From Camarhynchus parvulus (lineage: Eukaryota > Chordata > Aves > Passeriformes > Thraupidae), in contig NC_044572.1 in assembly GCF_901933205.1 (NCBI RefSeq), forward strand, positions 60,236,965 to 60,300,964: a DNA stretch of 64,000 nt. The letters are read 5' to 3'. The notes under the pieces are model-generated. The model made no database searches and was not told the origin of the DNA. It worked only from the letters and a program-made list of their open reading frames with translations. The translations under genes were made by a program, and so were the position numbers. Every line of letters starts with the position of its first letter. Position 1 is the first letter of the stretch. This document shows, piece after piece, positions 37,158 through 49,296 of this stretch.

Positions 37158-38472
37158 CTTACAGAAATATGGTTACCTCCAAAGGTCATGTTAAAATTGG
37201 GAAAGAACACAAGGAGACTGAGACTTTTACCAGAATGTGAGAGAATGTGTGTATATGAAGGCTGCAAATATTTCAGTGGAGTGGATTTTATTTTGCAGTC
37301 TATCTGGTTTCACTTATATGATAATTGAAGGGAAATGGCGATAGAAAATAGGGCACTTTCCCATGCTGAGTCTAAAGTTTTTTTAATGATTAAATGTCAT
37401 CATATCTCAAGAGTACCAAAAATACTGGTGAAAGTCATCCTAATTTTTAAAAACAAATATTCATGAGAACTGGTTGTAGCTGGACATAGTTTTGGATTAG
37501 AGCAGGTCTGTCACTAGAGTGTTATTGTGATGTACCCAGGAGAGTTTGTATTAGGTTCTACAGGAAAAAAATAAAGACAAAAATATTTTAAATTCTTTTA
37601 CTAAAAGATTTTAATGTTTCTTTGGCTAAAACCACTCTTCTATGTGTAAGACTAGCCACATCACTTGTTATTGTTGCAAGTGAAAATATCTCTAGGGACA
37701 TAAACATATCTCCTGAGAACAAAAACCAATATCTGCTCTCACTCCAACAGCTGTACCTTTCTTTTATAAGTGAAAATGGAGTTGGCCCTCAATAGGAAAA
37801 AAGGCAAGGCAAAAAAAATCTGAGAAAAGCAAGCAGATAAGGACAGCTTGAAAGGGAAAAATGGGCCACAGAAAAACTTGTCTTGCTTGTTCTCCAGTTG
37901 ACGATGCCTAATCAGGAAGTTTTTCCCATTCCTACTGACTTGACTGTGGTTGAATTAGGAACCCAGCCCCATGTATTGAAATATTTAATTCCACTCCCAT
38001 ATAATGTACTAGCCAGGTGTCAGGTGTATATATCAATGCACATATTTATACCTCATTTAAATATCTAGTCCTAACCAAAGTAGGCAGCCCTAATTGATCA
38101 ATTTCCATGTATTTTACTGTGACATTTCAATGTTCCTTTTAACTTGGTTCTGGACAATTCTGTTGCCTTGGTTTCCTTGCAAATTGGGACAATTTTTTTG
38201 AAACAGCAAATCCTCAATAAAATAATAAAAAACCTGACTTTTATACAACCATTGATCATAACAAAGGGCAAGTCAGTTAAGTAGCTAAAAGATTGCTATT
38301 TTCTTATTGCATTTCATTAATTTAAAAACTCAATCATGATTCTTCACAGAAGATTTTCTTCTGTTAACACATGCATTCAGACACTGTTTTATAAATTTCC
38401 ACTATGCTTGGATTTCAGAGGTCTCTATTCCCACCAAAGAATTCTCACAGGATTCCTATTATCTCATTTTCC

Positions 38473-38487
38473 TTTTTTTTTTTTTTT
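38473..38487. repeat. Poly(T) run
   Basis: Fifteen consecutive T's in unique sequence. No retrocopy or transposon end was recognised beside it. Confidence 0.85.
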
Positions 38488-39290
38488 GGCCTTGCACTTT
38501 GACCCTGGCATTCTCAAAAGGACACTTTGTTTTTTACATTAGGCTTCTACCACAGACTGGTTTTCTAAACAATAAAATAGAGTAACTTGCAGTCCATACT
38601 TGTCCAGAGTCCGAGAGACAGTCTCCACAAGCCAAATATATACAGTGGGAAAGTATAATTTAAAATGTTCCAGACTAAACATTTTAAAATGAGACAAAAT
38701 AAATATTTCAAAGCACTAACCTGAAAACTATTGCTGGAGCTTGATGTTGTTACTGCTGTAGCTCCTTGTTAAAAGACCATGAATTTTTAATGCTTTCAGA
38801 CATCCTACAGATAGCACAAGCAGAATACACTGGCTCACAAATTATTTGCTGTCCTTCAGCATAGCCTCCAATATCCAGTGCTGCACCTTTGAAATTAGGA
38901 GATTCTGTAGTTGAAAGAAAACCTGTCTTTGCTAGGATCAGTTGTTTACTTTGTTATGTGTGCTATTTTGAACAAGAACTTCTAGCTATTTGAAATTAGA
39001 ATGCCAGGGTCAGGATAGAAGTAATAATAAGAATTATTATTGTTATCATTCTGTGCCTTCATCACTCACAGCTCTAACCCTCCAAAACCAGGGAACAAGG
39101 AGTGAGCTGAAGTAAGAACTTACAGTAGGACGGGTTCACCCTCTACAATAATAGATTTCTGCTTCTTCCAGGTATTGGATTTTCCAGACCTCTAGGCTTC
39201 TACCTTCTTGGTCAGGTCCTCACCAGGCTCATAAAGAAATAAAAATATTATATGTATGGCATCTGCTATATTCATCAGACTTTCTCTCCA

Positions 39291-39395
39291 GAGGTTTTTG
39301 GTTGTTGGTTTTGAGGTTTTTGGTAGGTTTTTGTTTGCCTTTTTGTTTGTTTTGTATTTTGTTTTGGGTTTGTTTTTGTTTTGTTTTTTTTTTTT
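39291..39395. repeat. T/G-rich low-complexity tract
   Basis: About 105 bp are made almost wholly of T-runs with G, GG or GGG interruptions, ending in a T-run. Read on the minus strand it is an A/C-rich tract like those at 36800-37157 and 53845-54025. Open frames on both strands at 39192-39462 are by-products of the composition. Confidence 0.85.
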
Positions 39396-40188
39396 GAGGG
39401 TTGGAAGAATGCTAGCTATAGGATTGAACTCAGTAGGGTATTCAACTTTACAGGCCACCTAATAACTTAGCATCCCTTAAAGTTCAGCATGAAGATATGA
39501 CTATGCCCTATGCAGAAATGTTCATTATATTAAACAGGAAAGTATTTAAAGATATTTTAGGGCCTGTACCCCAAGAAAATCACCTGCCTAAGCATTAAAA
39601 CCAGTAGTGTAGATAAGGAACTATCAAAGTTGAATTTATTATTTTAATCAGAAAAATGAAATATCCTTTTTAAAAAGAAAAATAACCAGGTCTTGTGCTC
39701 AAGAGCTCAAGAAAAGCTCTGATAAAAATGTCTTGCAATTGCAATACTGTAGATTACAGTTTCAGATTATTTCATGTTCCAGCAGGAAGCGTATCATGGT
39801 CTCTGTGTCATATGGAAGCAAACTGAGATGTCATTCAAGCTATTTCTAGAGCTTTCAGAAGGATCTGAAGGTATCAAACTTCTCTGACCAATGGGACCAC
39901 CCTCATCTGGCACTTTGCTTCCTAAATTGCTTTATCTATCTTGTATTGGGAGCAAAAATATTCTGAAACAAGCAAATCATTAAAATGCACAATCCTTTTG
40001 TCAGTGAGGAACAATCATTGCACACTACTACTGCTCTTATTATCCCTTCCAAAATTAAAGACTGAGCAAAGTACTTCTCAGTCAATAAGGAATGAAATCC
40101 TGGATTCTCTTCTAGCTTTACTCAGAGATTGTGTTAGTAGAGGGATTTATGTACAAAAATACCACTTACCCTTTTAAAGCTGAATCTG

Positions 40189-40218
40189 ATTACCCCACTC
40201 AGGTAAGAGTGGGGTAAT
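40189..40218. repeat. Perfect 12-bp inverted repeat (hairpin, 6-nt loop)
   Basis: ATTACCCCACTC at 40189-40200 is followed by AGGTAA and then by the exact reverse complement GAGTGGGGTAAT at 40207-40218. Pairing stops at the next outer base. No T-run or other terminator-like context is present, and no function is shown. Confidence 0.9.
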
Positions 40219-40549
40219 AGTTGAAACAAATTTGCACCTGGGATCTACTACCATGGTTGTCATGTAACTAAGAAGGAAAATAGGAGCAAGTGTTGGCTCT
40301 GAGTTAAGACTCAGAGGCAGAAGAGCAAGCAGCACACATGAGGACACTGCATGTTGAAGTTAGTAACGTTTTATAGATTTCAATTAAGTGTTGAACACCA
40401 AACATCCAGTACAATTTTCATGGGTAAGCCCAAGAAGCTATGACAGAGAGGGAGACAAAAACTGTCCATTGTTATGATACAAGTTAGTTATTTTACAGTA
40501 TTTAATTAGATATTAATAGGGACCAGGTCATAAAGCAAAAAGAGTATTC

Positions 40550-41070
40550 TGGTTTGAAAGCAAAACCAGTGAGAGACTCCAAGTCAGAAATACAATTTAT
40601 TAGGAAAAGGGAAAAGAAAACCGAAATACATGCAATAATACAAAAGAAAAACCACTGACAAAGTCAGAATACAACCGTACACCCTGTTGCTCAGGGTGTT
40701 GGTAGCAGTCCAGTTGGTGGCTGCAGTCCTCCTGGAGTGTAAGGTGTGGTTCTGTTGGAGCAGGGATCCTGTGGAAAGGGTGTAGTCTTCCTCTGAAGAT
40801 CCAGTGGAAAAGATGGCCACTCCTCTGGGAATCCAGTGGAAAGACTTCTTTTTCTGTCCTAAACCCCAAATTATATCCAGGTTGGAAAGCTTAGCTCCTC
40901 TCCCCTGGGGACACCATCTCACAATGGGCTGATATCATTCTCTGAGTCATGTGGTGGGTCCATTAAACAGAAATGGCTCCTGGAGGGAGTTATCTTTGAG
41001 TCATGTGGCAAGGCATTGATGGGCCCATTAACAGGAGATAAGGAAAAAAATGCTTCTCCTGGCTTCAGCA
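40550..41070 (-). mobile_element. Solo LTR-like block of an avian endogenous retrovirus
   Basis: On the minus strand this starts TGCTGAAGCC and ends CTTTCAAACCA, giving TG...CA ends. A poly(A) signal AATAAA on the minus strand (TTTATT at 40596-40601) lies about 50 bp before the 3' end. The interior, with repeated GATCCAGTGGAAA/GAATCCAGTGGAAA phrases, matches my memory of a common songbird LTR family. No clear target duplication flanks these edges, and the inverted terminal match is short, so boundaries are approximate. No internal retroviral genes adjoin it. Minus-strand open frames at 40584-40922 are incidental. Confidence 0.75.
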
Positions 41071-41719
41071 GTTCTTGAGGATGGAAATATAATATATTAT
41101 ATAATAATAATAATATATCTTAATATCATAACCTAGGATAAAGAGTAACATGAATGATGGAATTATCTACAAGCCAATAGAAAAGAACAGAATTTTATTT
41201 TAATATCCAAAACCATCCTTCAGCATCACCACTTGGACAGGACGCTTTGTAACTCATTGCCAGGTCCAAGTGAATTTTACACAATTTGTGCAGGTCTGTG
41301 TGTGTATGTGCTTTATTATTTGCATAATACAAAAGCTATTCAATAATGTGACAATATATAACATAGTTGTTGAGAGCCACTAGAGAAAACATTTACACTA
41401 CCCTCCTATTCCCTGTTTTCTGAATCAAGATAGGCTTTAACAGATGACATAAATTTCCAGGCTCTGTAACAAAGCAAGTAGTTGATAGGTTACCATGCAT
41501 AGTAAGGAAGACTTTAAGAACAATAAATGAAGTCTTTTTCAGCTGCCAGAAGCAAGCCACAACCTGATTCACGACTCCTCTTAGAGTAGCTAGTTGCTAG
41601 TGTCTTCTTCTAGAACAAGCTCCTGTGTGGACGATCTTTCTGGTGTAAGAATATTGTCACAGAGGGTTACTACAATGCATACTCTCACCCCTGGGGGAAA
41701 AAAATTTGTAGATTCCCAC
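41071..41719. other. Spacer between two LTR blocks
   Basis: About 650 bp separate the two minus-strand LTR-like blocks. It begins with an ATA/TAA-rich run (41086-41126) and then unique AT-rich sequence. I see no gag, pol or env coding sequence and no primer-binding-site or polypurine-tract motif that I could defend. The neighbouring LTRs also differ in sequence. This argues against the pair being one provirus. Confidence 0.6.
41086..41126. repeat. ATA/TAA-rich simple repeat
   Basis: An A/T-only stretch contains several consecutive ATA trinucleotides flanked by TATA-like dinucleotide sequence. It is a short imperfect microsatellite. Confidence 0.8.
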
Positions 41720-42714
41720 TGTAGTGATCTGACCTTGACTGGATGCCAGGTGTCCACAAAAACTGCTCTGTCACTCCCCTCCTCAACTGGAGAGACAGGA
41801 GAGAGAGAATATAATGAATGGAGCATGAGATAAGAATGGGGAGACATCATTTACCAGTTACCTTCATGGGCAAAACAGGCTCAGTTTGGGGAAATTGATT
41901 TAGTTTATTACCAAAATCAGAGTAAAACAATGAGAAGTAAAGCAAGTTGTAATACCTTTCACCACCCCTCCCTCCTTTTGGGCTTTACTTAATTCCTGAT
42001 TCTCTAGGTCCTGCTTCCAAGTGGTGGAGGGAGATGGGGAATAGGGGTTAGAGTCAGTTCATTCCAGGTGTTTCTGCCACTATTTCTTCCTCAGAGAGAG
42101 AAGTGCACCTACTGGCCTAGTGTGGGGACTCTCCCATGGGAGAGGGTACTCCATGAACTGCTGCAAGGTGAGTCCTTCCCACAGGAAGTGAGAAGGTCAT
42201 GAACTGCTCTAATGTTTCCACAGGGCACAGCAACTCAGGAACAGGCTGCTCCAGCATGGGTCCCCCACAGGGTCACAAGTCCTACCAGGAAACCTGCTCC
42301 AGCATGGGATCCTCTCTCCATGGGTTCTCTGCTCCCTCATGGACCTCAGTGTGCTGCAAGGGACAGCTGCCTCACCATGGTCTGCGCCAGGGGCTGCAGG
42401 GGAATCTCAGCTCTCGTGCCAAGAGAACCTCCTCCCCCTCCTTCTGCACAGACCTGAGGGTCTGCAGAGCTGTTCCTCTCATGTGTTCTCACTCCTCTCT
42501 TCTCTGGTTGAAATTACTCCTGCACAGTAATTCTTTCTCCTAAAATATGTTATCACAGAGGTGCTGCTACCATCACTGATAGATTTGGGCTATCAGTGGC
42601 ACTGGGTCTGTCTTGGAGACAGCTGTCATTGGCTCTGTCAAAGGGGAAAGCTTCTGGCAGATTCTCACAGAAGCCACCCCTGTGGCCCCCCAGCTACCCA
42701 AACCTTGTCACTCA
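41720..42714 (-). mobile_element. Long solo LTR-like block (about 1 kb) of an avian endogenous retrovirus
   Basis: Minus-strand orientation is set by AATAAA (plus-strand TTTATT at 41904-41909) about 185 bp before the 3' end. The edges read TGAGTGACAAGG at the minus-strand start and GATCACTACA at its end, forming a short imperfect inverted repeat (TGAGTGA against TGTAGTGA). The content, including the C-rich CTTCTGGCAGATTCTCACAG stretch and the GCCAGGTGTCCAC region, matches avian LTRs of this length as I remember them; the family is likely ERVL-like but I am not certain. No target duplication is obvious and no internal genes adjoin. Open frames at 42199-42967 lie mostly inside or across this LTR and should not be taken as genes. 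Confidence 0.8.
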
Positions 42715-45223
42715 AACTCAATACGCATATACCCACGTATGGCCACATTCTTACATCAGTGATCTCAGGTTAATGAGACACAGCCTGATGTTGAATGCTT
42801 ATGAGAATAAGGTCTATGAGTGCATCCAAATAAAAAATGATACGTCATTAAACTTTGTCATTGTTAACAAGATTATGATAAAAATTAATCCATTGTTGGA
42901 TCATTATCATTCTCATCATCATAAAAGGATACTTCAGTGGATGCTCACACTTCTTTTAACATACTAATACATCTTCATAGCAAGTGTATATATTATCTTT
43001 CTTCCCCCCTTGGAAAGTTTCTGACAAGACCCAGCTCTCTTGGTATGAACAGCACTTAATACATGTCTCTCTCAAATGCAAAAGGTATCATTTCAATTAC
43101 ATATTGTGAATAACTGACAAGAAGAAATATGCTACATGGACAAAAAAAACCAGTCCATGGTTTTATGAGGAAATGACAAATGTGGCTTTCCACTGTGCTG
43201 CCAAAAGCAAATTTGCCATATACACATGAAGTAGGCTACTGATGGATCTGAAACACATTCAGCATTGCACTGGAAAGTCTTAGACTTTAGTCACCAAATT
43301 CTGAAAAGCAAAGGTATACAGCAATTTCTGCTAAGTGAAATGCCACCTCCTCTACCACTGAATACAACACCACACACCTGGTCTGGTGAAGAATTTGATC
43401 TGAATTGTTCTATAGATATCAAGGACAATAGAAAATATATGCATGCCATTGAACCAGTCAACACCAAGTCACTTCCAGCCGTATTAAATCCAGAGCCTGA
43501 ACTCCTTGAGGAGTCACTGCAGGGACACTGATGCTGATTAGACATGACAGAGGAATAAAATAGACACACCTGAGAACGCAGCACAATGCTCCCATATTCA
43601 TGCTGGTCAGCCTGTACAGCTGCTCTGCAATACTAAAATATAGGGTGGTCCAGATCTGCGCTACATGAAAGATCTTAACCTTGTGCTCAGTGAAATGTGG
43701 TGTAGCCACTACAAGGCAAATTAAACTGTGAAGGACTTGGGTGGAGGAGGTTTAACTCAAGAGCAAACGATATTTACTTTGAAAGAACCCATTTCAACCA
43801 CCAAGGCAGAGAGTGGAAACAGGACGTGCATTTGAAAGGTAATACATTTCCACTTCTCACATGAATAAAATCACAGAAGATCAGCCATACCTGGAGTGTT
43901 AATTTCTGATAGTTCCCCTTTCTACCTTTTTAAAATATTTACAGTGTCAGAGTGTTAATCCATATTTTTTACATTCACTCTTCAAACAGTCTGGATTTTC
44001 AGCCTGATACTTTTTCTTTTTTTTCCCTATGAAAACTGCATGTTAAGAATAAATTTAACAATTCATTTTTTCAATGGCAAATTATTTATAAAATTTTAAA
44101 ATAGAGGGTAATCCTCTAGGTAAACTTTTAGGTTCTGTGAGATGCAGAGACATATCTGAAGGATTAATATGACCATATAATTCCAGTTGAGGTAGTAAAA
44201 TTCCATTTTTGCTTTAAGAAGGGACTGCGTGTCAGTTTTCCACGTTCTTCTAATGAATATTTCATATGGGTTTTAATGCAATGCAGGAGCAGAGCTTAAA
44301 GTAGGTAGGTGTAATGGATATAGGATAGCGCATTACTGATGAAAAGCCAAGTAGATGTGGCCAAAGGGAAGAAACAGTGCCCCTGTGGAAGTTAAACAGC
44401 TCCAGGAAAATTAACAGTTCAGCAAGCTTTACTATTACTATGAAATTCTCTCCTGAGCTGTTACTGTTAAAATATGTTTTCATGTTCTCCATCAGCTATT
44501 TCACTTTGTTGACTGAATGAGATGTTTTGCAGTCTTGAATAAAATAGAAAAGAAAACCTAACATTCCTTGTCTATAGTTTCACTGCATTCATTAAGGATT
44601 CCAGATCATCCCATCAAAAAAGAACATGAAGACCACTCAGTTCTATATAGCATGAAATTATTACTGATTTTTAATTAAGGGGCTAAAGATATTTCACAAC
44701 TTTTTCATGACTAATCACATTAATTGCAGTTCAGGGACATTTTCTTTGGTTTGCAAAGCATTCTCTGCATCTGCCCTGAAAATCCTTTATTAAGTTGATG
44801 CTAAGGTGAGGCAGAGCTCACAAATACCCAGCACTGAATGGAAGATGCACAAATGTAGCTGATGCTTCATGCTCTCTATTCAACATCAAACATCTGAAGG
44901 AAAGATGTTGGTGGTCCTTTGTCACCACAGCTGCCTAGATGTGCATTTATTGATCAGAGTACTGAGGCTGAAAAGATAGGGACTAGAAAACAACATTTCA
45001 TGCAACACACTAGGTGTTCAAGACTAAGGTGTTGTCAGTTTGATGTGGAGGACATTTCATTTTTATGTCATCTCTGAAGTACGGCCAATTTCCCTCTAAT
45101 TGCTAAGAATAAACTATGTTGCAATTTCAGTGAAAGCCCTCAGGCTTTTGTCATCTACAAATGCATTTGAAGTTTTCCAGAATCCACCTGCTATTTTGTC
45201 CTTCTATTTTGATTAATCTGATT

Positions 45224-45246
45224 AAAAAACAAACAAACAAACAAAA
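45224..45246. repeat. (CAAA)n simple repeat
   Basis: A short run of AAAC/CAAA tetramers, followed by further A/C-rich sequence to about 45265. Confidence 0.8.
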
Positions 45247-48200
45247 GAACCAATGAAACAAAACTGTTTCACCTTATAATTTAAGACTTCTCAAAAATCT
45301 TACTCATTGTATACATGAGATTGCACTAAGAAACACAAGGTCCACTCAAAGTCCAAACTACACCTCATGGAGATGAAATAGACTGTTTCCCTAATCCATT
45401 TGCTACAGCTTACAGTCTAGAAGACTGTAAGGGTTGAATAGTAGGGTTCCTTCCACAAAGCACATGGAATTGACCTCAGCTGCTCTCCTATGAATAACGG
45501 GAGCTCCTGCAGTGAGGTGATAGCAAACCTAGCAATATAGCACTTTGTAGCTCCCACTCTTGAGCAAGGCAGGGAAGGAAGAAAATAATTCAGCCCCCAA
45601 GACATTTGCTGGGCTAATACTTTTTTCTCTTCTTTTTCTCAGACCCAGCATAGTTATAGCAATGAACTATTTATTCTGGTGCAGCTAGCAGTCTCTTAAA
45701 CATAAAACTCAAGTCATCAGCAGTATTTAGAGCATTAGGAGAAAAAAAATGAGGAAGTGAAACAAACAGTTGCTTTCAATAAATTGTCAACTTAAATGAT
45801 TCATTGTGCAGTTTCTATGAAGACCGTTGCTTTTATGACATTGATTGCATTCCTAAATACACAGGTATAGTTAAGAGGTGATGGATGCAGTCAGAATATT
45901 GTCCTCCATCATTTCCACTCCCCTTCTTCATTATTCTTCACTTTTTAACTATGACCGGAATTATTTAAAGGCAGGCTCCTGTTAAAACCAAATTATCATA
46001 TTCTGCTGTGGAGATTTTATAGGGGTTCCAAGAATGTTGGTTTGACTAGGATGAGATAAGTGTATTTTTTCCTTCAAACACTGTCCTCTGAGCACATTTT
46101 CCTGCCCAGTACCTGTACAGACAACAGTCTGTGGGTAGAAAATAATGAAATAATGTATTGCTTTGGGAGAGGGTGTGTCTGGTGTCCTTTTTATCCAGAA
46201 TGTTGAAAATGAAGACCAGACTTTCAGTTTTAGTTGATATTCAAACAGAAAATGAGAAGGCTGTAGCAGGGACATAGAGTAGATCATAATATTTCTTCAC
46301 CCTCATTTGTCATTCCTCTGTATAGTCAAAACCAGCCCTGTCTTGCTTAGGCTAAAGAGGAAAATACAAGCCTGAACTTAAAATTGAGGCTCACACACAC
46401 ATCAGTATGAGAATAACTGCATTCTAGTTATAACTGAGCTCAGCTAAACTGATTCCACAGGAAAATTTTCCTAATAATTCAGCAATTTGATCCAGTACCA
46501 TAGACTGTGTCTAGAATGTCACAGCTTTCAGTGAGCTAAATGCAGAAATGTTTGAGGTACTTCCCTGAAAAAAAAGATTCCTGCGTAAAAGTACATCACT
46601 ATATTGAAGGAACCAAAGCCACCAGAACACCAAGATCACAGAAGCTCTGGATCTCTTTGAAAATGCTTTGTAATTTTTCTTATCTAGTCATGGGATGCTC
46701 AGCTTTGTTCTCAATGCCCTTGCAGTCTTCAAAATCTATCATTGATATTTAGGGGATGAAAAGTAGGTTTCCAGCTGCTAGTGGTAAGACAAATTTTTAT
46801 CCAAAATTATTGAACCTTGTCAGGTACCAAGAAACTCAAGTTTCTCAGAAACCTTATTGGTCTTATGTTCAGGTGACAGCCACAAACATCACCACTAATT
46901 TTCTGGCTACTCGAACACACAATAGTCAACTTCTCATAGTCAACATTTAATAGTTGGCTCTGGTGTTCCCCCAAACTACAACCACATGTTTTATGCATAG
47001 GGAAAAAAACCAAACAATTGTGCTACATAAGAAATAATGAACTGTTAAATATTTTTAAAAAACATTTTTTACTCACTTGCCCATTGTTCCCTAATGGCCC
47101 AAAACATCATTAAGTACCTACTCCTATAATCAGGACAACAACAGGACAAATCATTGATTTCAAGAACCATTCTGGTCACACATCCCTTTGCAGAGTATAA
47201 TAAAGGCATAATGAAATGCAGTAAAGGACAGATAAAAATGCTACTTTTATATTTAAAATAAATTACAAGGATGGCATGTTCCATAATGAATCCACATCAT
47301 TTTTTGGTTGAGGAAAAAACTTAGGAAAATTATCTCCTATTTTTTTTCATTTTAACTGCTTCACAGCAGAAAAGTAAACCCACTAAAAAAAAACCACCAA
47401 AAGCATTGTCTTTTTATTTGAAAGCTTAATGTTAACAATATTTCATTTAGATAGGATTATAGATTCTCTAAAGAAATATTGAATCATCTAGGAAAGAAAG
47501 AAAATAATTTCTACAGAAAAAGTGCAACCAAAAAGTTTCAGAGAACTATTACAAAATGATAACAACATGTTTATTATAATATATTCAGAAACAAAACAAA
47601 AAAACCCAACCAAACAATGGGAGAAGATATATTTGAATATGCTATTATGTCTTGGCTTTAGCATTCAACCTCAAGGATAAACAAGAACAAAATTTCCATA
47701 TATAGATATATACTGTAAGCTAAAGAAATTGTAGTACATAACATCCTTGACATGGTTAATAAGAGCAGCATGAGAAATCTGCACCACAGGGTGAAAAATA
47801 ATGATTGACAAATACTGAGCACCAAAAGGACTGCATATAAAGGGGAAAAAAGCAGAACTTGTTGACAAGTGAAGAGCAGTGAGAGGAGATGAGCTGAACA
47901 TATTTTTTTTAATGAGGTGTTAAGTAGATCAGCTCTAGAGGTTGGATAATGACCGTGCTGATGAGTTGGTCAGGGATGTGAAAAAAGCCAAATAACATGA
48001 CATTTGCGAAACTCAGGAGAGCACTGAAACATGAGATGGGTTCTGAGAAAAAAGGTGAAGTACATCTGCCACTCAGAGAACTTCAAGTGATGCTAGGGTT
48101 GCAAGGACTTGGCATCTTGTTAAGACAACACATTTTTTAAAAAAGCAAGCACAAATTTAAAGAGGAAAAATTCTACTTTATAGAAACTCCCTCACTCCCA

Positions 48201-49259
48201 GAGAAAACTTATGAAAGTGCAGCTTTTCCTTCCTACACATTACCATTCCACGCTATATCCATAACTGTGGTGTCCCTCTGGAAAATTGGGGCACCACCAA
48301 GGTGGGTCTGCCACCAAGGCAGTACCACATTAGAGCACCATGTCAATGGAGCAGGTCAAGAAGAGCAAAAAGAACAAGCAGGACTTGCTTCACTGAGTAT
48401 CAGAATTGAAAAAAAAAAAAGAAAATCAACTCTGTGGGAACATTTTCATGAGAAAAAGAGCAAGTAGCAGAATTGTCAGGGTGTACCAAAAAAAAAAAAG
48501 AAAAAGTCTAAAATAGATAGCAGTTGTTTGAAAGAACATGACAGTGACAAAGGCAGAGGAAGTTTGTGGTGGGTGTTCAGGGATGGCAAGGAACAGGATA
48601 TGTTTATGTGCAAAGACGCTAAATATAAACTCCAAGGTGCAGCAGAGATGAAAGACACCTCATCAACAGTATCTGTAGAAGGTCAGGATGCAGTATAAAA
48701 GAGGGGGAAAAGACATGGGCCCCTATTCACACGGAAGACAGCAAAAAGAGATTTTATACCATTTCCCCATGGTATTGCTGGGCAAATGTGCAAAAATACA
48801 TAAAAGCTACCTTTACAAATTGAAGTTTTATTTGTACGTAAAGATAAACCAAAGAACTGGTGATCCACGATGAAAAAGTATTACAAATATAACTTGTATT
48901 TTATGGAATAAATGTGCTATTAAATTTAGTGCAACAGTAGCTGACTCTATCTGCTTATAAGAAGAGATGAATAGAAGTAGTAGGGTTTCAGACTTGTCAT
49001 TTTTTTCCTGAGATGGAAATCAGGATGGCTCCAAATTCTGGGAATGTCACCAAATTTCTACTGCAGCAAAATTTGAAGAAAGGCAAAATTTTACGAGGCA
49101 AAATTTTCATTTAAGTAGAGTTTGATATACTGCTGGCATGACAACCCACATCACATCAAACTTAAGACTGAATAAGAAGTTTCAATTTAAAATTTTAAAG
49201 TTTCATGGCTTGTGAGGTATATCATATAAAGGATATTACTATAGGAAAAGATGTACATG

Positions 49260-49296
49260 AGCTGTTGCACAACAGCTAGGCATGGAAATCCATGCC
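49260..49296. repeat. Two adjacent perfect dyads
   Basis: AGCTGTTG, a 2-nt spacer CA and CAACAGCT (49260-49277) are followed after a single base by GGCATGGA, a 2-nt spacer AA and TCCATGCC (49279-49296). Each dyad has 8-bp perfect arms. The first contains an E-box-like CAGCTG-related half (CAGCT). Protein binding is speculation. Confidence 0.85.

Larger units (their letters stand above)
37158..40549. other. Unique noncoding DNA with a few simple repeats
   Basis: No gene is recognised. It includes a T15 run at 38473-38487, a T/G-rich tract at 39291-39395 and a hairpin at 40189-40218. 37900-38070 and 38336-38542 have short open frames without recognisable content. Confidence 0.6.

Noticed and set aside
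36928..37267. Opposite-strand 88-codon frames, Lys/Pro-rich and Phe/Val-rich
   Set aside because: They are low-complexity translation of the A/C-rich tandem region.
42199..42543. 114-codon plus-strand open frame rich in Ser, with overlapping frames to 42967
   Set aside because: It falls inside the antisense strand of a long LTR-like block and has no independent support.
40550..42714. Possible single provirus with two LTRs
   Set aside because: The two LTR-like blocks differ in sequence and length, and the 650 bp between them holds no gag, pol or env traces.
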